From positions 83,871,574 through 83,935,573 of the forward strand of contig NC_087063.1 of NCBI RefSeq assembly GCF_963678635.1: DNA of 64,000 bases. Direction: 5' to 3'. Positions 11,148 through 22,930 of the stretch are shown in pieces. Origin of the DNA: Symsagittifera roscoffensis (Eukaryota; Xenacoelomorpha; Acoela; Convolutidae). Below the pieces are notes generated by a model that had not been told where the DNA came from, did not search any database, and saw only the letters and a program-made list of their open reading frames with translations. Position 1 is the stretch's first letter. Every line of letters starts with the position of its first letter. Position numbers and translations under genes: made by a program.

Positions 11148-11239
11148 AACAAAAACAACGGGTTTAGTCTAGACACGGTTGTTCCAGTTTCTTACCCAAT
11201 GAAAATTATAATTCATTAAGGCGTGCTATTAAAACTTTT

Positions 11240-11451
11240 GGCTCTTTTCTACTCATCCCACCTTTCAAAATATATCAAGTTCTATGTTTGTGTTAGGTTT
11301 TTTTGTGGCTAAATGCGTGATATTACGGAAAAACCAAACGTTTAATTTGCTAACTATGCATACTGATGGGTTCACGTAAGTGTTAGTTGATGAAGACAAT
11401 CGCCGAAAAGAGTAATAATACAAGTTGTGGAATGAAGACAAAAGATGAGCC
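11240..11451. mobile_element. MITE-like element, copy 4
   Basis: Bounded by GGCTCTTTT and AAAGATGAGCC. TTTTG is present just outside both ends and may be the target duplication. Confidence 0.6.
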
Positions 11452-11459
11452 CTTTTGCA

Positions 11460-12925
11460 ACCCCTTTCCTCAACACGACTTTTGACTTTCAATTTTTTTT
11501 TCCACTTTTTTCATAATAAATACTTATAAATACTTATAATCAAAAAATACTTTTTTAATTCTACACAATCTTCCTTCCCCTATGGTACCTACTTAAGAAT
11601 CTCCACCCTATAAATAAACACAGTAAAATAGCACTGAGCTTTCTATTGAGAAATCTAATTTTCCTGCATTCTGATTGGTCCAAAAAATCGACCAATTTGA
11701 TCTACTTCACAATCTCAACCCTTTCTTAAGGGGGGGGGGGGGTTGTTAAGTAAGTGGACCCAAAAAACTGCTAGTAAGAAATCGCAGCTGGGCCGAAAAA
11801 ACGAAAAAAGCATAACGTTTTAAGGTGAATATGATTGTTGTTGCGGGAGCCTAAAATTGAAAAATCATCAGTGTAGAAGAATAGTATTCGAAAGAATGAC
11901 TTCATAAATGAGGTCGAGTTGTTTTTTGTTTTTAGGCAAGTTTCGACTTTCAACAAAATTTGACGGAATTAATCAAAAATTCCTGAAAAACTTTGATGCC
12001 TCAAAATTCAAAAAAAATATTGAATTGTAGTTAGGGTTTAAAAAAATTGAATTTGGCCAAAAAACGATAATTATTGCGCGCAAAGTTTTCAACTGTCTTT
12101 TAACGTGTAAGCGGCCAAAAAACGAACAACTGATGCGCGCAAAATTTTCAGTTTTTGTTAACGTGTAAGTTTGCAGGCAGTTAGTGTGTAAGCGGCGTAA
12201 TAATCTGACTATGACTCAAATGAAAAAAAGTTTGAGGCAAACTGTTTGCTCTCATTAAAATGTTGCCGGACGCAAAACCCGGCACTCTGTAATTTACATG
12301 AGCAATGATACGAGTAATTTTTTTAACAAGAGATTTATTTCTTTCTAACCTCGTAAAGGAATAGTGGTTTGGCTTTTCATAGCTAGTTTTCGTGTTACTG
12401 TTCCGACTTTCAATTAAAGTTAGGAATATAAATATCTCGCCATTAGAAAGATTTATTCTTGCCAAAATAAGCTTGTTTTTTTGTCGGTTGATTGGCTTCA
12501 CAAGTTGATATGTTTGAAATGAGACAATTTGAAAATGTGCAAAATTGCAACACATTTGAACTCTGTGATTGAAGAAAAATTGAAAAATTGAAAAATCTTC
12601 AGAAATGTTGCAATATCTTTGCTTGCAAAACGGAGGGATTTTATAAAACTGCCTGCAAGTTATTGATCCATGGCTACAAAATGGGAATATTTTTCACCCG
12701 TGAATTTTTTGTTTTTCACCTGTTAATTTCAATGTGAATAATGATTGTTGTTTCTTAAAGTAAAAAATCTACTGTGTAGAAAAATCGTATACAAAAAACA
12801 ACATAATAATTGAGGTCGAGAGTTGTGTTTGTTTTTAGGCAAGTTCCGACTTCCAAGGAATTTTGACGGGGTCGAAAATAAAATGAGAAAAAAATTTGTT
12901 TCGTTTTTTTTTCCAGCATCGACGC
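11460..12925. other. AT-rich repeat-like DNA without genes
   Basis: Contains a 13-G run (11730-11742) and two diverged copies of a segment around AGGTCGAGTTGTTTTTTG (about 11880-11960 and 12790-12860). No coding evidence. Confidence 0.5.
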
Positions 12926-12929
12926 TTCA

Positions 12930-14215
12930 AAAACTAAAGGATAGTCAAACCTTGTCCCGAAGTTGAGTATAGCCTCGATAAAGAATTCTTTGTTGTTTGA
13001 GGTTTGAACACTGTCATCTAGTGTTGCTCACAGTTTTGATCAAAATGTCTAATAGCGCAGACTTTGCACACTAACATTCGAGCTGCATGAGCTCATCGAT
13101 TTACGCATTTGTACTAATTTATTTGATCTCCAACAATAATCAAATTCAAAACATGTCCAAACATTTTGGTCGAGAAAAGCGAAACATATCTAAAAACGGT
13201 CGAACCAAATCGAGCCTGTTTTTTTTGCGTCGAAAATTTTGAATAATAACAAAATTCGGTCGAGAAAGTCGAAACAAACCTTTTTTATGGTCCAGACAGC
13301 CGAAACATACAAATTTTTGCTGAAAAAGTTGAAATAAAAATTGGCACCTCGGCACAAAATGCAATGCAGTCTTCACTGATATCACTAATTTGACAAGTTA
13401 ATTGGACTTTTTTAAAAAAAAAGGATTGTCAATTATAAGTTCAGAAACATTTTTTTTTGTTCCTGCTTGCTAACTGTAGCAATAACTGTAGCTGAAACAA
13501 TTTCTTTTTTCTAGTTTTCCCCCTTTGAACCATTCATGGACCGGAAAAAATCATGGACCAAAAAATAACACGGCAAATATGAAGAATGAGCATAACTTCA
13601 TAAGAGGCGGTGCGAGACTGAATAGCAACAGATTAGATGCTTATCCATTTTCATTTCTTTTCACAGAATAAGCTTCAAAAATTTCATGTTTGTAAAGTAA
13701 CAACATTTAGGGCAAGATCAATTGACAAGATGATTTGATCCAGTATGTTTTGAAGAGTATGAAGAATGATCACACTAGTAGCAAAATTTCGCTCTCAAAG
13801 ATTTCATCATTGAAAGCTCTCAGCGTTGATAGCGCGATGGTAAAAGGGTTGGCTTTAAAGCTAAGAAATATCAGCTCAAATTTTTCCTGTTTTTGTTACA
13901 TGCAAATTAATTCTTCCTGTTTTTATCACATCCAAAAAAATTCTTCCTGTTTTTGTCGCTTCAATAACTGTTGATGAAAGTCGAAACCTTGTCCAGAGAG
14001 TCAACATCGACCCGCTTTGGCAATATTCGCTGTTTGAGGTTTGAAAACTGATGCTACTCACAGTTTCATCAAAAGCTAGAGTTATTTACTTTTTTGATCA
14101 AACTTTCCATTGGTGCAGACTTTGCTCACTAAAATTCGAGCAACCTATTTTCGTCTATGAACCCATCCATCTATGCATTTGTACGGCTTTCCATTGAGCT
14201 CTGACTAGAACCATT
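12930..14215 (+). repeat. Repeat family R2, partly tandem
   Basis: The 3' module (GTTTGAGGTTTGAA...CACAGTTTTGATCAAAA...TTCGAGC...GCATTTGTAC) occurs twice, at about 12940-13120 and 13975-14215. Between them lie a block of GGTCGA-GAAACA phrases (13146-13340), a unique part, a tRNA-like stretch at 13826-13880 and three copies of a 30-bp TTCCTGTTTTTGTCAC phrase (13880-13975). Inverted or partial copies are at 25740-26431 and 21901-22290. Confidence 0.7.
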
Positions 14216-14609
14216 TCTCATGCAAAAAAGACTTTGGCAGTTTTCCCTTAAACCCTGCAATGCCTGGGAAACTGATACTCACTGTGAGCAACAAAAAATT
14301 TTAATAGAAATCAACTTTAGAAATCCTCTGGATTTAATTATGTATTATAATGAGGAATAACAAAAGGAGACCGTTTTTTCACTTATCATATAATGCTTCT
14401 CTGTTATGTATCAGATCGTCTTCAACAAGTTCGTTCAGTTGCAAGGAACATAAGTCAGATGAAATGCACTTAGAAAAATCTAATTTCACAAATTATTTTA
14501 AATATTGACAAATTTTAAACGGTTTTGACAGTACCTTGAGCTGAGTCTCTTTCTAAGCCAGTTGATTTAAAAACAATTAATTGTGCTTTTAAATGAGCAG
14601 ACTAAAAAA

Positions 14610-14978
14610 ACAAGACTGCTCGTATCAGGGCGAATCCCTGAAACTGCCTTTTAAGGTTCATGGAGCAGCAATGACATGAGAAAAATAACCTTAACAAAAT
14701 GAAATGAAAAAATACACAATATAAAGTATAAAGTGATAGATTTCGGTCCTAGTAAAAAATTAAATATGGCAAATAAGCTTCCTTCAACAAATTTGGAACT
14801 ATTTCTAAGACGAAATAAATCTCCGCTTACGCACTAATAGCGCGAAATATATCGCACGTTAATTGTCCCGAATTGGCCAAAATGGCGATCTTCAAACTCC
14901 CATAACTTTACAAAAAAAGTTAAAGATAACAATTTTTTTCAAACTTAAGCTCATAATAACAAAATCTTTTGAATGATA
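14610..14978 (+). repeat. Repeat family R1, 5' part split by LTR element 2
   Basis: R1 head (AACAAGACTGCTCGTATCAG, then GCCTTTTAAGGTTCATGG) through CTCCGCTTACGC and AATTGTCCCGAATTGGCC to TTTTGAATGATA. It resumes on the other side of the LTR element at 21510 with GATATTTAAA...CTCCGTCAAAAATGGCTA. R1 units elsewhere are uninterrupted at this point (for example 50700). Confidence 0.8.
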
Positions 14979-15205
14979 TGTCATAGTGATTAAACTAGTT
15001 GACTTCTCGTTTAGTTTATGTGCATTATTCTATCTGTCAATCAACCACTCTCTTACAACGGTGCTAGACTTAGTTGAAAGGTACTAACCTTCGGAGCGTT
15101 TGCTACCTTCGGTAGCCTCCTATTTCAGTTGTCGCTAATGTTCTTATCAGAAACGGTTGTTAATTAAGATAGGAATTTAACCTTACTACATCATCGTTTC
15201 CAACA
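14979..15205 (+). repeat. 5' LTR of element 2
   Basis: 227 bp, starting TGTCATAGTGATTAAAC and ending CATCGTTTCCAACA. It contains 14 extra bases relative to the 3' LTR, around a duplicated CCTTCGG motif. Confidence 0.93.
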
Positions 15206-15223
15206 TGGCGCTGCGAGTAAACC
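15206..15223 (+). promoter_or_regulatory. Candidate primer-binding site of element 2
   Basis: Starts TGGCGCTGCGAGTAAACC directly after the LTR. The TGG fits pairing with a tRNA 3' CCA. The tRNA was not identified. Confidence 0.5.
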
Positions 15224-15251
15224 AAGGTGGGGGGAAAATCCATTAGGCATC

Positions 15252-16135
15252 ATGTCCTTTTGGCCATCTAAATGCGCGGAGCCACCAATGCAGTGGGAAT
15301 TCTGGCTGAACAGATTCCAATGGGGAATGGTGGCAAAGCACACAATCAACCCGAAAAACTACTACTACGCATCGAGCCTTACTGCAGCCCAAGTCACCGC
15401 TTTGCCAGAGGAAGTTGACGGAAAGAATCGATTGGCATCAGAAGAAATATTAATTTCAAATTTGTATTTTTGTCTGGGGGAGAAGGGGCAGGACGAGTTG
15501 ACGAATTGCACAAAAGGAGGCCTCATTTGGATTTGACAACTACAAGATACCCGAGGGTGTTGGACGCGATGGAGGGAGAATTTAAGAAGGAAAGGAATGA
15601 GACGTATGAAGTATTTCAATTACTGTTACGCAAGCAACGTATCGGCGAGTCACTGGAACAGTTCCATTTTGTTCTTAGCGGGCTAGCAGCCCGGTGTGCG
15701 TTCGGAACATTTGAGTCCAGAATACTGCGAGATGTATTTTTTGTAAATATGACAAACAGGGAAGCCCAAAACGAGCTATGTCGCGCAACAAAAACGCCGG
15801 AAGAGGCATATCGGATCGCGTATCGTATGAAAAAGGAGATAATTATGCAAGAACATAGCGGCGACGACGGGAGGCACCGGAGGATCAAGTGCACCGATGG
15901 GTGGAGGACTTCCGATAAATCAGAACCGGTGGGAGTAACCCGAGGGGGATACGGGAACAGCCGAGGGCGCGGACGAGGACAGCCATAAGGACGAGGACAA
16001 TTTCAAGGAGGGGGAAATGTAAGCGAACGTAAGTGTTACAATTGTGGCAAGCCCAACTTCACCAGGAAACATCTGATTGAATGTGCCGCGAAAGGAGCAA
16101 CATGCAATTTTTGTAAAAAGGTGCCGAGCAAAACG
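15252..16135 (+). pseudogene. gag: Gag of element 2 with zinc knuckle, frameshifted
   Basis: Starts MSFWPSKCAEPPMQWEFWL. The frame shifts near 15470-15530 into a capsid segment (LLLRKQRIGESLEQFHFVLS), followed by an RGGYGNSRGRGRGQP basic tail and stop at 15988. In another frame at 16030-16130 lies a CCHC-type knuckle (CYNCGKPNFTRKHLIEC) followed by CNFC. This is structural protein coding sequence, inactive through frameshifts. Confidence 0.8.
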
Positions 16136-16234
16136 AAATAACCGGGGACGTCAGTCAGTGGGGATGATTCAGGGACAGATGATCAGTATCATTACGAGCA
16201 AGAAGACATCGACAAAACCGTACAAGAAAGTTCG

Positions 16235-19200
16235 GTGGGATGGGTAAATACCCCAGCGCCCCCAAAACAGATTCATTCTTGGGACTCGGACAGTTCGGGG
16301 GATTATTTAGTCATGTCAATCAGATCAAAGAACAGGACCGAGCTAAAAGTAGCAGGCGCTAAATTGCCTATTGTGATAAATGGAAAAAAGACGAGCGTAT
16401 GGATTGACAGCGGGTCACCAATATCAATCTCTACGATTGGGGAGTTAAGAAAAACATTAGGCGCCAACGGAATACATCTGAAGGAATTAGCACCAGAGGA
16501 TCAAGACTCCCGGGATTACGGCAACAATCAGCTGAGTTTTCTTGGGAACGATGCAAGTGCAATTAACATCAAACGGATGGGTGACAGTAGCAACTATCAA
16601 AGTGATTGGAGGAAACCACCCTTCCATAATTGGCCGAGATCTTATGCCGGGATTGGGACTACAGCTAGTTCAAAAAAGACCGGGGGAGGGGGTGATGGAG
16701 ATCCATGGAGAGCACGCCGAGGGAGAATATGTCGAGGGAGAAAACAACCTGGATCAATGGCAGGATTATTTTAGTAAGCAGTTTTCTAAATTTTTTACAC
16801 GGGTCGGTAAAATACGAAAATAAAAAAGGCGGAGTTTTTTAAAACTCTGGTACCTATCCAACAGAAGAGCAGGCGTGTACCAATCACGTTGCAAGAAGAA
16901 GTAGACCGCGAAATAGACAAACTTTTACAACAAGGACATATTGAAAAGCTAGTTGACTGTTCGGACCGACGTTTTGTCTCCCCAATTGTGATTACGGTAA
17001 AAAAAGGATGGGTCAGTAAAGTTAGCATTGGAGGCCCGGGAACTAAACAAACGAGTCCATAAAAATAAGTATCAAATGCCCAATATTGAAGAATTGATGG
17101 ATACGGTCGGCCAAACGATTAGCGAAAATAAATTGGGGGATATTCATTTTTCTACAATGGACTGAACATATGCGTACTGACAGTTACCACTCAGGCCAGA
17201 AACTAGCGTACAATGTAATTTTTCACTGGTTGGGGGAAGATCGACGGGTACGTATCGATTTAAAAGGGGGTTTCATGGCATAACATCTATGCCAGCGGAA
17301 TTCCAAAGAGTGATGGATTCCATACTATCGGAATTTCCACAAGCATACGCATTCATTGACGATATACTCATCACAACTAAGGGATCGGAAATTGAACATA
17401 TCTCGACGGTGGAAAAGATTTTGAAAAATTTAGGCAATGAAAATTTTGCATTAAAACTGAGTAAATGTAAATTTGCGCAACGGGAATGCGAATGGCTCGG
17501 ACATAGAATCACACCAACAGGAATAACCCCAATAGTCCGGAAAACAGCCCCAATTGAAGCACTCAACCTACCGCGTACGTTATCGCAGCTTAAATCCTTT
17601 ATGGGATCAATCCACAGCCTGCATAAGTATATGCCGGCGCTAGCAGAACCGTCGGCGCCGCTACGCCCTTTATTAAGCCCGAAAAATGAACATGTGTGGA
17701 CACCGGAATGTCAGGCGTCATTTGATAATTTGAAAAACCAGGTTGCGAAAATCGTAGAGCTGAAACATTTTGACGTTCACAAAGATATTCGGATCGTATG
17801 TGACGCAAGCCACAATGGATTGGGTGCAGTTTTAGAACAACTCGAAACAAACGGTTGGCGGCCAATTTCATTTACATTGCGATATCTGAACAACGCTATA
17901 TATAAAAACGATATTCGACTAACAAGCTAGAAATGTTAGCGGTTGTTTGGGTTGACGAGTATTTCCGGAATTACGTTTTGGGGCGTCCTTTTACAATTAT
18001 TACTGACCATAAAGCTCTTGTATCATTATTGAACGGGAAAAAAAACAGAACAGTAGTTTAACACGTTGGATAGATAGACTGATTCCGTTTGATTTTTGCG
18101 TCGAACATAATCCGGGGACAAAGATAGGCCCGGCAGATTATCTGTCTCGAAACCCTAGCGACTTAGCCCAGCCCATTTCAAAGTGTGACAATATGTTTAC
18201 CCTGGCAAAAATAAATTCGATTAATCAAACCTTCGGAGTATTGAAGACACGCTCATCTGGAGGACCGGAATTAACTAAGGCCAAAGCCACAGTTAATCAT
18301 GTTTCGACCAATAGGAAAGCAGTAAGTACTGTACAAAAACGACCGCTAAAGGGCCAGCGAACATGCGAAATTAATTCAGCCAATGAAAATCACACACGTA
18401 ATGACTACCGACGGACAAGCGAAAGAAATCTAAAAATAGTTGGAGCGATTACTAATTTAACCAACGGCGGCAGGTAAACTATTAATTCTAATTCAAGATT
18501 TACCAAAAAACACGAGAAGATTGAGAAAACCTTTCAAAAAATGGAACGATTTCTAGAGCGACATCCAAGCATTAATTCAAGCGAGAGCGGAGATGAAGTG
18601 AAGGAGTTGGACAAAACCCACAATTACAGGCAATCACAACGGAAACAACAACATCAACGACGAACACCATACTTTCAATACCTTCGGCGTTTCCAGGGGA
18701 TTCCTTTCCGACATCTTGCATAATGTCAATAGTGGCAAGGAATTGCAAAGTAGTACAGAGGAATACCGCCCTTCCGAATTGTTTAAGCTGAGGTTCATCG
18801 AGTCACAATATGCCTCAGATCCACAAATGCAAGAAATTTACGAGATGGTGAAGACAAAAGACCCAGAAACACAACAAAAGGTGCACAGAATGAATCGTTA
18901 CTACTCCCAACTCGTCAACGACTTTCATGTACGCGACAAGGTCTTATGGATGGACGACAAACTAGTTATACTGAACACTCTACACAAGGCCATAAACAAT
19001 AGACTTCACTACTACCAGCACGGGAAATCCAAAATGTTTACGACAGCTAAGGCCATTTGGTTTCCGTATATTCACAGAAATATTGCGGCGATGGCAGAGA
19101 ACTGCAGAGAGTGCACGGCGGCTGGTAAGAATCTTAAGCGTTTGTGTAGTAAAGGAGATTTAGGAACCATTCCAGAACCAAAAGAACCAAACTAATCGGT

Positions 19201-19700
19201 ACAATTAGATTTTTGGGGGCCGATAAGTTATTTAACTGAATCGAAAAAGTATCTCATTGTAGCCGTTGACCGTTTCTCCCGTTGGTCATCGGCAATGGTT
19301 TGCGGAAATAACCGTGCGGAGAAAATTTTAAAATTTCTCAAGGTATATATCAACAACCACGGTGTTCCAAGGAAAATTCATGTGGATCAGGGTACTAATT
19401 TAATGTCAAGGGACGTAAAAAGGTTTTGTAACGGCGAAGGAATCGAAATAGTACAATCCCCAGTGAACGATCACCGAGCGACATGATGTGTAGAGCGAAC
19501 AATTGGCAGCTTAAAGAATTCAATCCTCACGTACTCACAATAAGAACCAGCGGACTCCTTGGAGAAAATGCTTGAGAGGGCCCTCGGAGCGTTACGATTT
19601 GCAAACAACGCCACTCTTAAATTAACGCCATTCGAAACTCACCACGGTCGGGAGGCTAATACAAAATTAAGAAACCTAACCAAGAAGCCCTCTGAACTAA
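16235..19700 (+). pseudogene. pol: Pol of element 2 (protease, RT, RNase H, integrase), multiply broken
   Basis: The protease core reads VWIDSGSPISIS (DSG at about 16406). RT fragments run 16850-17700, with FIDDILIT in place of YxDD (about 17353). RNase H has CDASHNGLGA (about 17795) and TDHKAL in a shifted frame (about 18003). Integrase has an HHCC-type zinc region (18990-19140) and a core beginning LDFWGP, with VDQGTN at about 19382. At least six frame changes or stops separate these. The order protease-RT-RNase H-integrase defines Ty3/Gypsy. Confidence 0.88.
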
Positions 19701-20837
19701 TCGAACGTAATTAAACCTCAATCTACTTGTTTAGACGAACGAGATCCAACAGTAGAAGGCATGCCCAGCACGGCGGATACAAATTGGGGAGCTAGATCGG
19801 ACTCTGAGTATGGCAATAGACCAAGCCACCCTCTTCTGTTAACGGATCAGCAAGCCATAAATCAACAGGACGAGCCGATGGCAAGGACTATGGGCAAAAC
19901 AGCGGGGCCATCGGTGTCAGTGTATCAGCGAACCGGTGATAAAAACACTAAAAGGTATAGTTTGCTAAAAAAAAATAGTATACTCGGGGAAAGCAAACAT
20001 GCGTTAATGATGAGTAATGGGCATCTGCTTAAGAAACCTAGGGTTGCGGTTAATAGTAGTATCGAATCAGCAACGTCACACAGGAGTGGAAGGAAGCATA
20101 CCGCAGTGACCAAAATGAGGTGCGTTATGATTGACCACATTTCGAAGAAAGGAGAGAAAAAGTAGAGGACGAAAATTAAGGTTAGATTAAACTAAAAGCA
20201 AAGTGCGGAGAAGTTGGGGGAGAGGGCTGACTGGATCAGTCAAAACTTTAAAATTAGTATTTAAATAACCCTAAAACATTCTGAGTACCTCAACTTCATA
20301 AGTACCTTGCTAAAAAATAGTATAATCGGGGAAAGCAAACATATGTTAACGATGAACAATGGGCATCTGCTTAAGAAATCTAGGGTTGCGGTTAAAAAAT
20401 CGCCGGCGACAGCCTCCAAGCAGTCGAGGAAAAATGTCCCAAAACCACCGACGCCACAGGATTTGCGGAAAAATTTGGCCGCCAAGGTCCCGAATTACCC
20501 AGCTGTGCAGGGGAGACGTTTCGAGCAGACGAACGACACGGATTTGGATGAAAAGGACTATCAACCGCTCATAACGAGGAGAACGGCAACGGGAAAGATA
20601 CCAGCCTCTCGAACAACAGTGGAAGAAAATCCGGAGGCTGAACAACAACCGGAGCGAGCGAACGAAACGCAAGAAAAATATAACGAGGCGAGCGGGCAGA
20701 TTGAAGAAGCGGAAACTTTGATGGCGGAGCGATCAAACAGCGGAGCGACGGAGCGAGCGAATGGCGGAGAAATAGCGAACGACGGAAGAATCCGAAAAGA
20801 AACGGCACCAATGGTGCAATCTACGAGCGGTGGTTGA
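19700..20837 (+). pseudogene. Pol C-terminal tail of element 2, disrupted
   Basis: Low-complexity charged frames (for example 20307-20837, rich in Glu, Arg, Asn and Pro) follow integrase. No domain was identified. The area is disturbed by the duplication described separately. Confidence 0.45.
20052..20300 (+). repeat. Internal duplication B in element 2
   Basis: About 249 bp, beginning AATAGTAGTATCGAATCAGC, repeated at 20925-21168 with a few differences. The preceding segment A (about 19961-20051) is likewise repeated at 20308-20398. Confidence 0.9.
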
Positions 20838-20924
20838 AAGTCCGAATGAAAAGAAAAATCCAGAGGAACGGCGGCAAAACGAGAGAAAAAGAAGCGCTTG
20901 GTCTCCTATTCAAGCCAGGACTCG

Positions 20925-21168
20925 AATAGTAGTATCGAATCAGCAACGTCACGCAGGAGTGGAAGGAATTATACCGCAGTGACCAAAATGGGGGGCGTTA
21001 TGATTGACCACATTTCGAAGAAAGGAGAGAATAAGTAGAGGACGAAAAATGAGATTAAACTAAAAGCAAAGAGCGGAGAAGTTGGGGGAGAGGGCTGACT
21101 GGATCAGTCAAAACTTCAAACTTAGTATTTAAATAACCCTTAAACATTCTGAGTACCGTAACTTCATA
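20925..21168 (+). repeat. Internal duplication B' in element 2
   Basis: Second copy of the 20052-20300 segment, ending GAGTACCGTAACTTCATA. It is separated from its A' partner by about 530 bp that the first A-B pair lacks. Confidence 0.9.
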
Positions 21169-21283
21169 CTGAGTCATTTACGTTAGTTATTTCATCTCAT
21201 TATTCTTTAACATGCTGAATCTTTAATTACAAACCTGCTGATTACTTAACTATCATTCATTGTACCTTTACAAGTTCATTTTC

Positions 21284-21296
21284 AAAAGAGAAGAAA
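21284..21296 (+). promoter_or_regulatory. Polypurine tract of element 2
   Basis: AAAAGAGAAGAA-type purine run directly before the 3' LTR, the usual plus-strand priming site. Confidence 0.75.
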
Positions 21297-21509
21297 TGTC
21301 ATAGTAATTAAACTAGTTCACTTCTCGTTTAGTTTATGTTCTTTATTCTATCTAACAATCAACTACTCCCTTACACCGGTGCTAGACATAGTTGACAGGC
21401 ACTAACCTTCGGTAATCTCCTATTTCAGTTGTCGCTTATGATCTTATTAGAAACGGTTGTTTGTTATTTAAGATTGGAATTTAACCTCACTACATCATCG
21501 TTTTCAACA
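21297..21509 (+). repeat. 3' LTR of element 2
   Basis: 213 bp, TGTCATAGTAATTAAAC to CATCGTTTTCAACA, followed by the GATA duplication. Confidence 0.93.
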
Positions 21510-21900
21510 GATATTTAAAAAAAAACTCCGTCAAAAATGGCTATTTTAAAAGTCAGAATTTGTCTGTAGAAAAAACCAACCCGAATAAAAATTTCGTTAT
21601 TTTCGTTACGAAAGTAGGAACAAGACTGCTTGTATCAGGGCGTAGTCTTTAATGTTTCGACTACCCTTTAAGGTCTGTGGAGCAGTAATAGCATGAAAAA
21701 ATAAGTGTAAAAAAAGACAGAAGCTTTTTCCAAATTTGAGACTTTTTGTGAGATCCATCCCTTTCCACACACCAAATAAAGTACAAGGTGATAAATTTCG
21801 CTGCTTGTAACATTTCATTTCAACGATTTCTAAGACGGATTAAAACTCCGCTTACGCGTTAATATAGCAAAACATATCGCGTGTTCATTGTCAAAGAATC
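21510..21900 (+). repeat. R1 tail followed by the next R1 unit
   Basis: 21514-21616 completes the interrupted R1 (ending TTTCGTTACGAAAGTAGGAAC). A new R1 unit starts directly with AAGACTGCTTGTATCAGGGC, showing head-to-tail tandem arrangement. It breaks off near 21900 into R2. Confidence 0.75.
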
Positions 21901-22290
21901 AAAGCTTCGCTTCCAATGATTTCGCTAATGAAAACCCTCAGCCCTGATACCGCGATGGTGAACTAGTTGGTTTTAAAGCTAAGAAAAGTCAGCGCAAAAT
22001 TTTTCCGTGTTTGTCACATCCAAAAAATTTTTTCCTGTTTTTGTCGCTTCAATAACTGTGGATGAAAGACGAAACCTGGTCGAGAGAGTCAAGTTAGACT
22101 CGCATTGGAATTCTTCGCTGTTTGAGGTTTGAACGCTAATCCTACTCCCAAATTGATCAAAAGCTAGTGTTTCTGACATTTTAAATCTAGTTTTCCATTG
22201 GTGCAGACTTTGCTCACTAAAATTCGAGCAATATACTTTTCGTCTATAAACCCATTGATCTACGCATTTGTACTGCTTTCCCTTGAGCTC
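21901..22290 (+). repeat. Repeat family R2, partial copy
   Basis: Matches 13790-14215: ...CCGCGATGGTGAACTAGTTGGTTTTAAAGC..., two TTCCTGTTTTTGTC phrases and the R2 3' module. It is embedded between R1 units. Confidence 0.75.
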
Positions 22291-22930
22291 TGACGAGATC
22301 TTCAAACCCCCATAATTTTACGAATATTGGTCACAGGTGAAAGAGCGTTTCAATTTTAAGCTTAAAACAACAATAACTTTTGAATGATATAAAAAAAATT
22401 CCGTCAAAAATAACTATTTTTAAACTCGAAATTGGTCTGAAGAAAAAAATCGATCCCGAGCACAAACATAAGTAATAGAGAATATACAAAAACATTTTTC
22501 CATATGAAGTCTTATGTGAAAATCATCCCTCTCCATATTAGAAAAGTACAAAGTGATCGATTTCGGTCCAATTAACAAATCAAATATGGCAAATAAGCTT
22601 CCTTCCACAAATTTGGAACGATTTCTAAGACGAATTAAATCTCCGCTTACGCGTTAATAGCGCAAAATATATAGCGCGTTAATTGTCCCGAAATGGCCAA
22701 AATTGCGATCTTTAGACCCCCATAACTGTACTATATGACCACAGGTGAAATAACTTTCCAAATTTAAGCTTAAGACAACAATACCTTTTGAATGGTATAA
22801 AAAAAGTTCCGGCAAAAATGACTAGTTAAAAAGTCGAAATGTGTCTGAAGAAAAAAAAACCTTTCGAGCAAAAATATTCTGTTACTTTTGTTACGAAAAT
22901 CGAAACAACAATAAACGAACGACGGAAAAA
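22291..22930 (+). repeat. R1 repeats (two partial units)
   Basis: Segments CCCCCATAATTTTACG...GTCACAGGTGAAA, then TACAAAGTGATCGATTTCGG through CTCCGCTTACGCGTTAATAG to a tail near TTGTTACGAAAATCGAAAC. Confidence 0.7.

Larger units (their letters stand above)
14979..21509 (+). mobile_element. Ty3/Gypsy LTR retrotransposon (element 2), decayed
   Basis: A complete structure: 5' LTR, candidate primer-binding site, Gag, protease, RT, RNase H and integrase remnants in the usual Ty3/Gypsy order, a purine tract and the 3' LTR, flanked by GATA on both sides (14975-14978 and 21510-21513). Coding regions carry many frameshifts and stops, and the LTRs differ at roughly one position in ten plus an indel, so this is an old, inactive insertion. 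It is nested in repeat R1. Confidence 0.93.
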
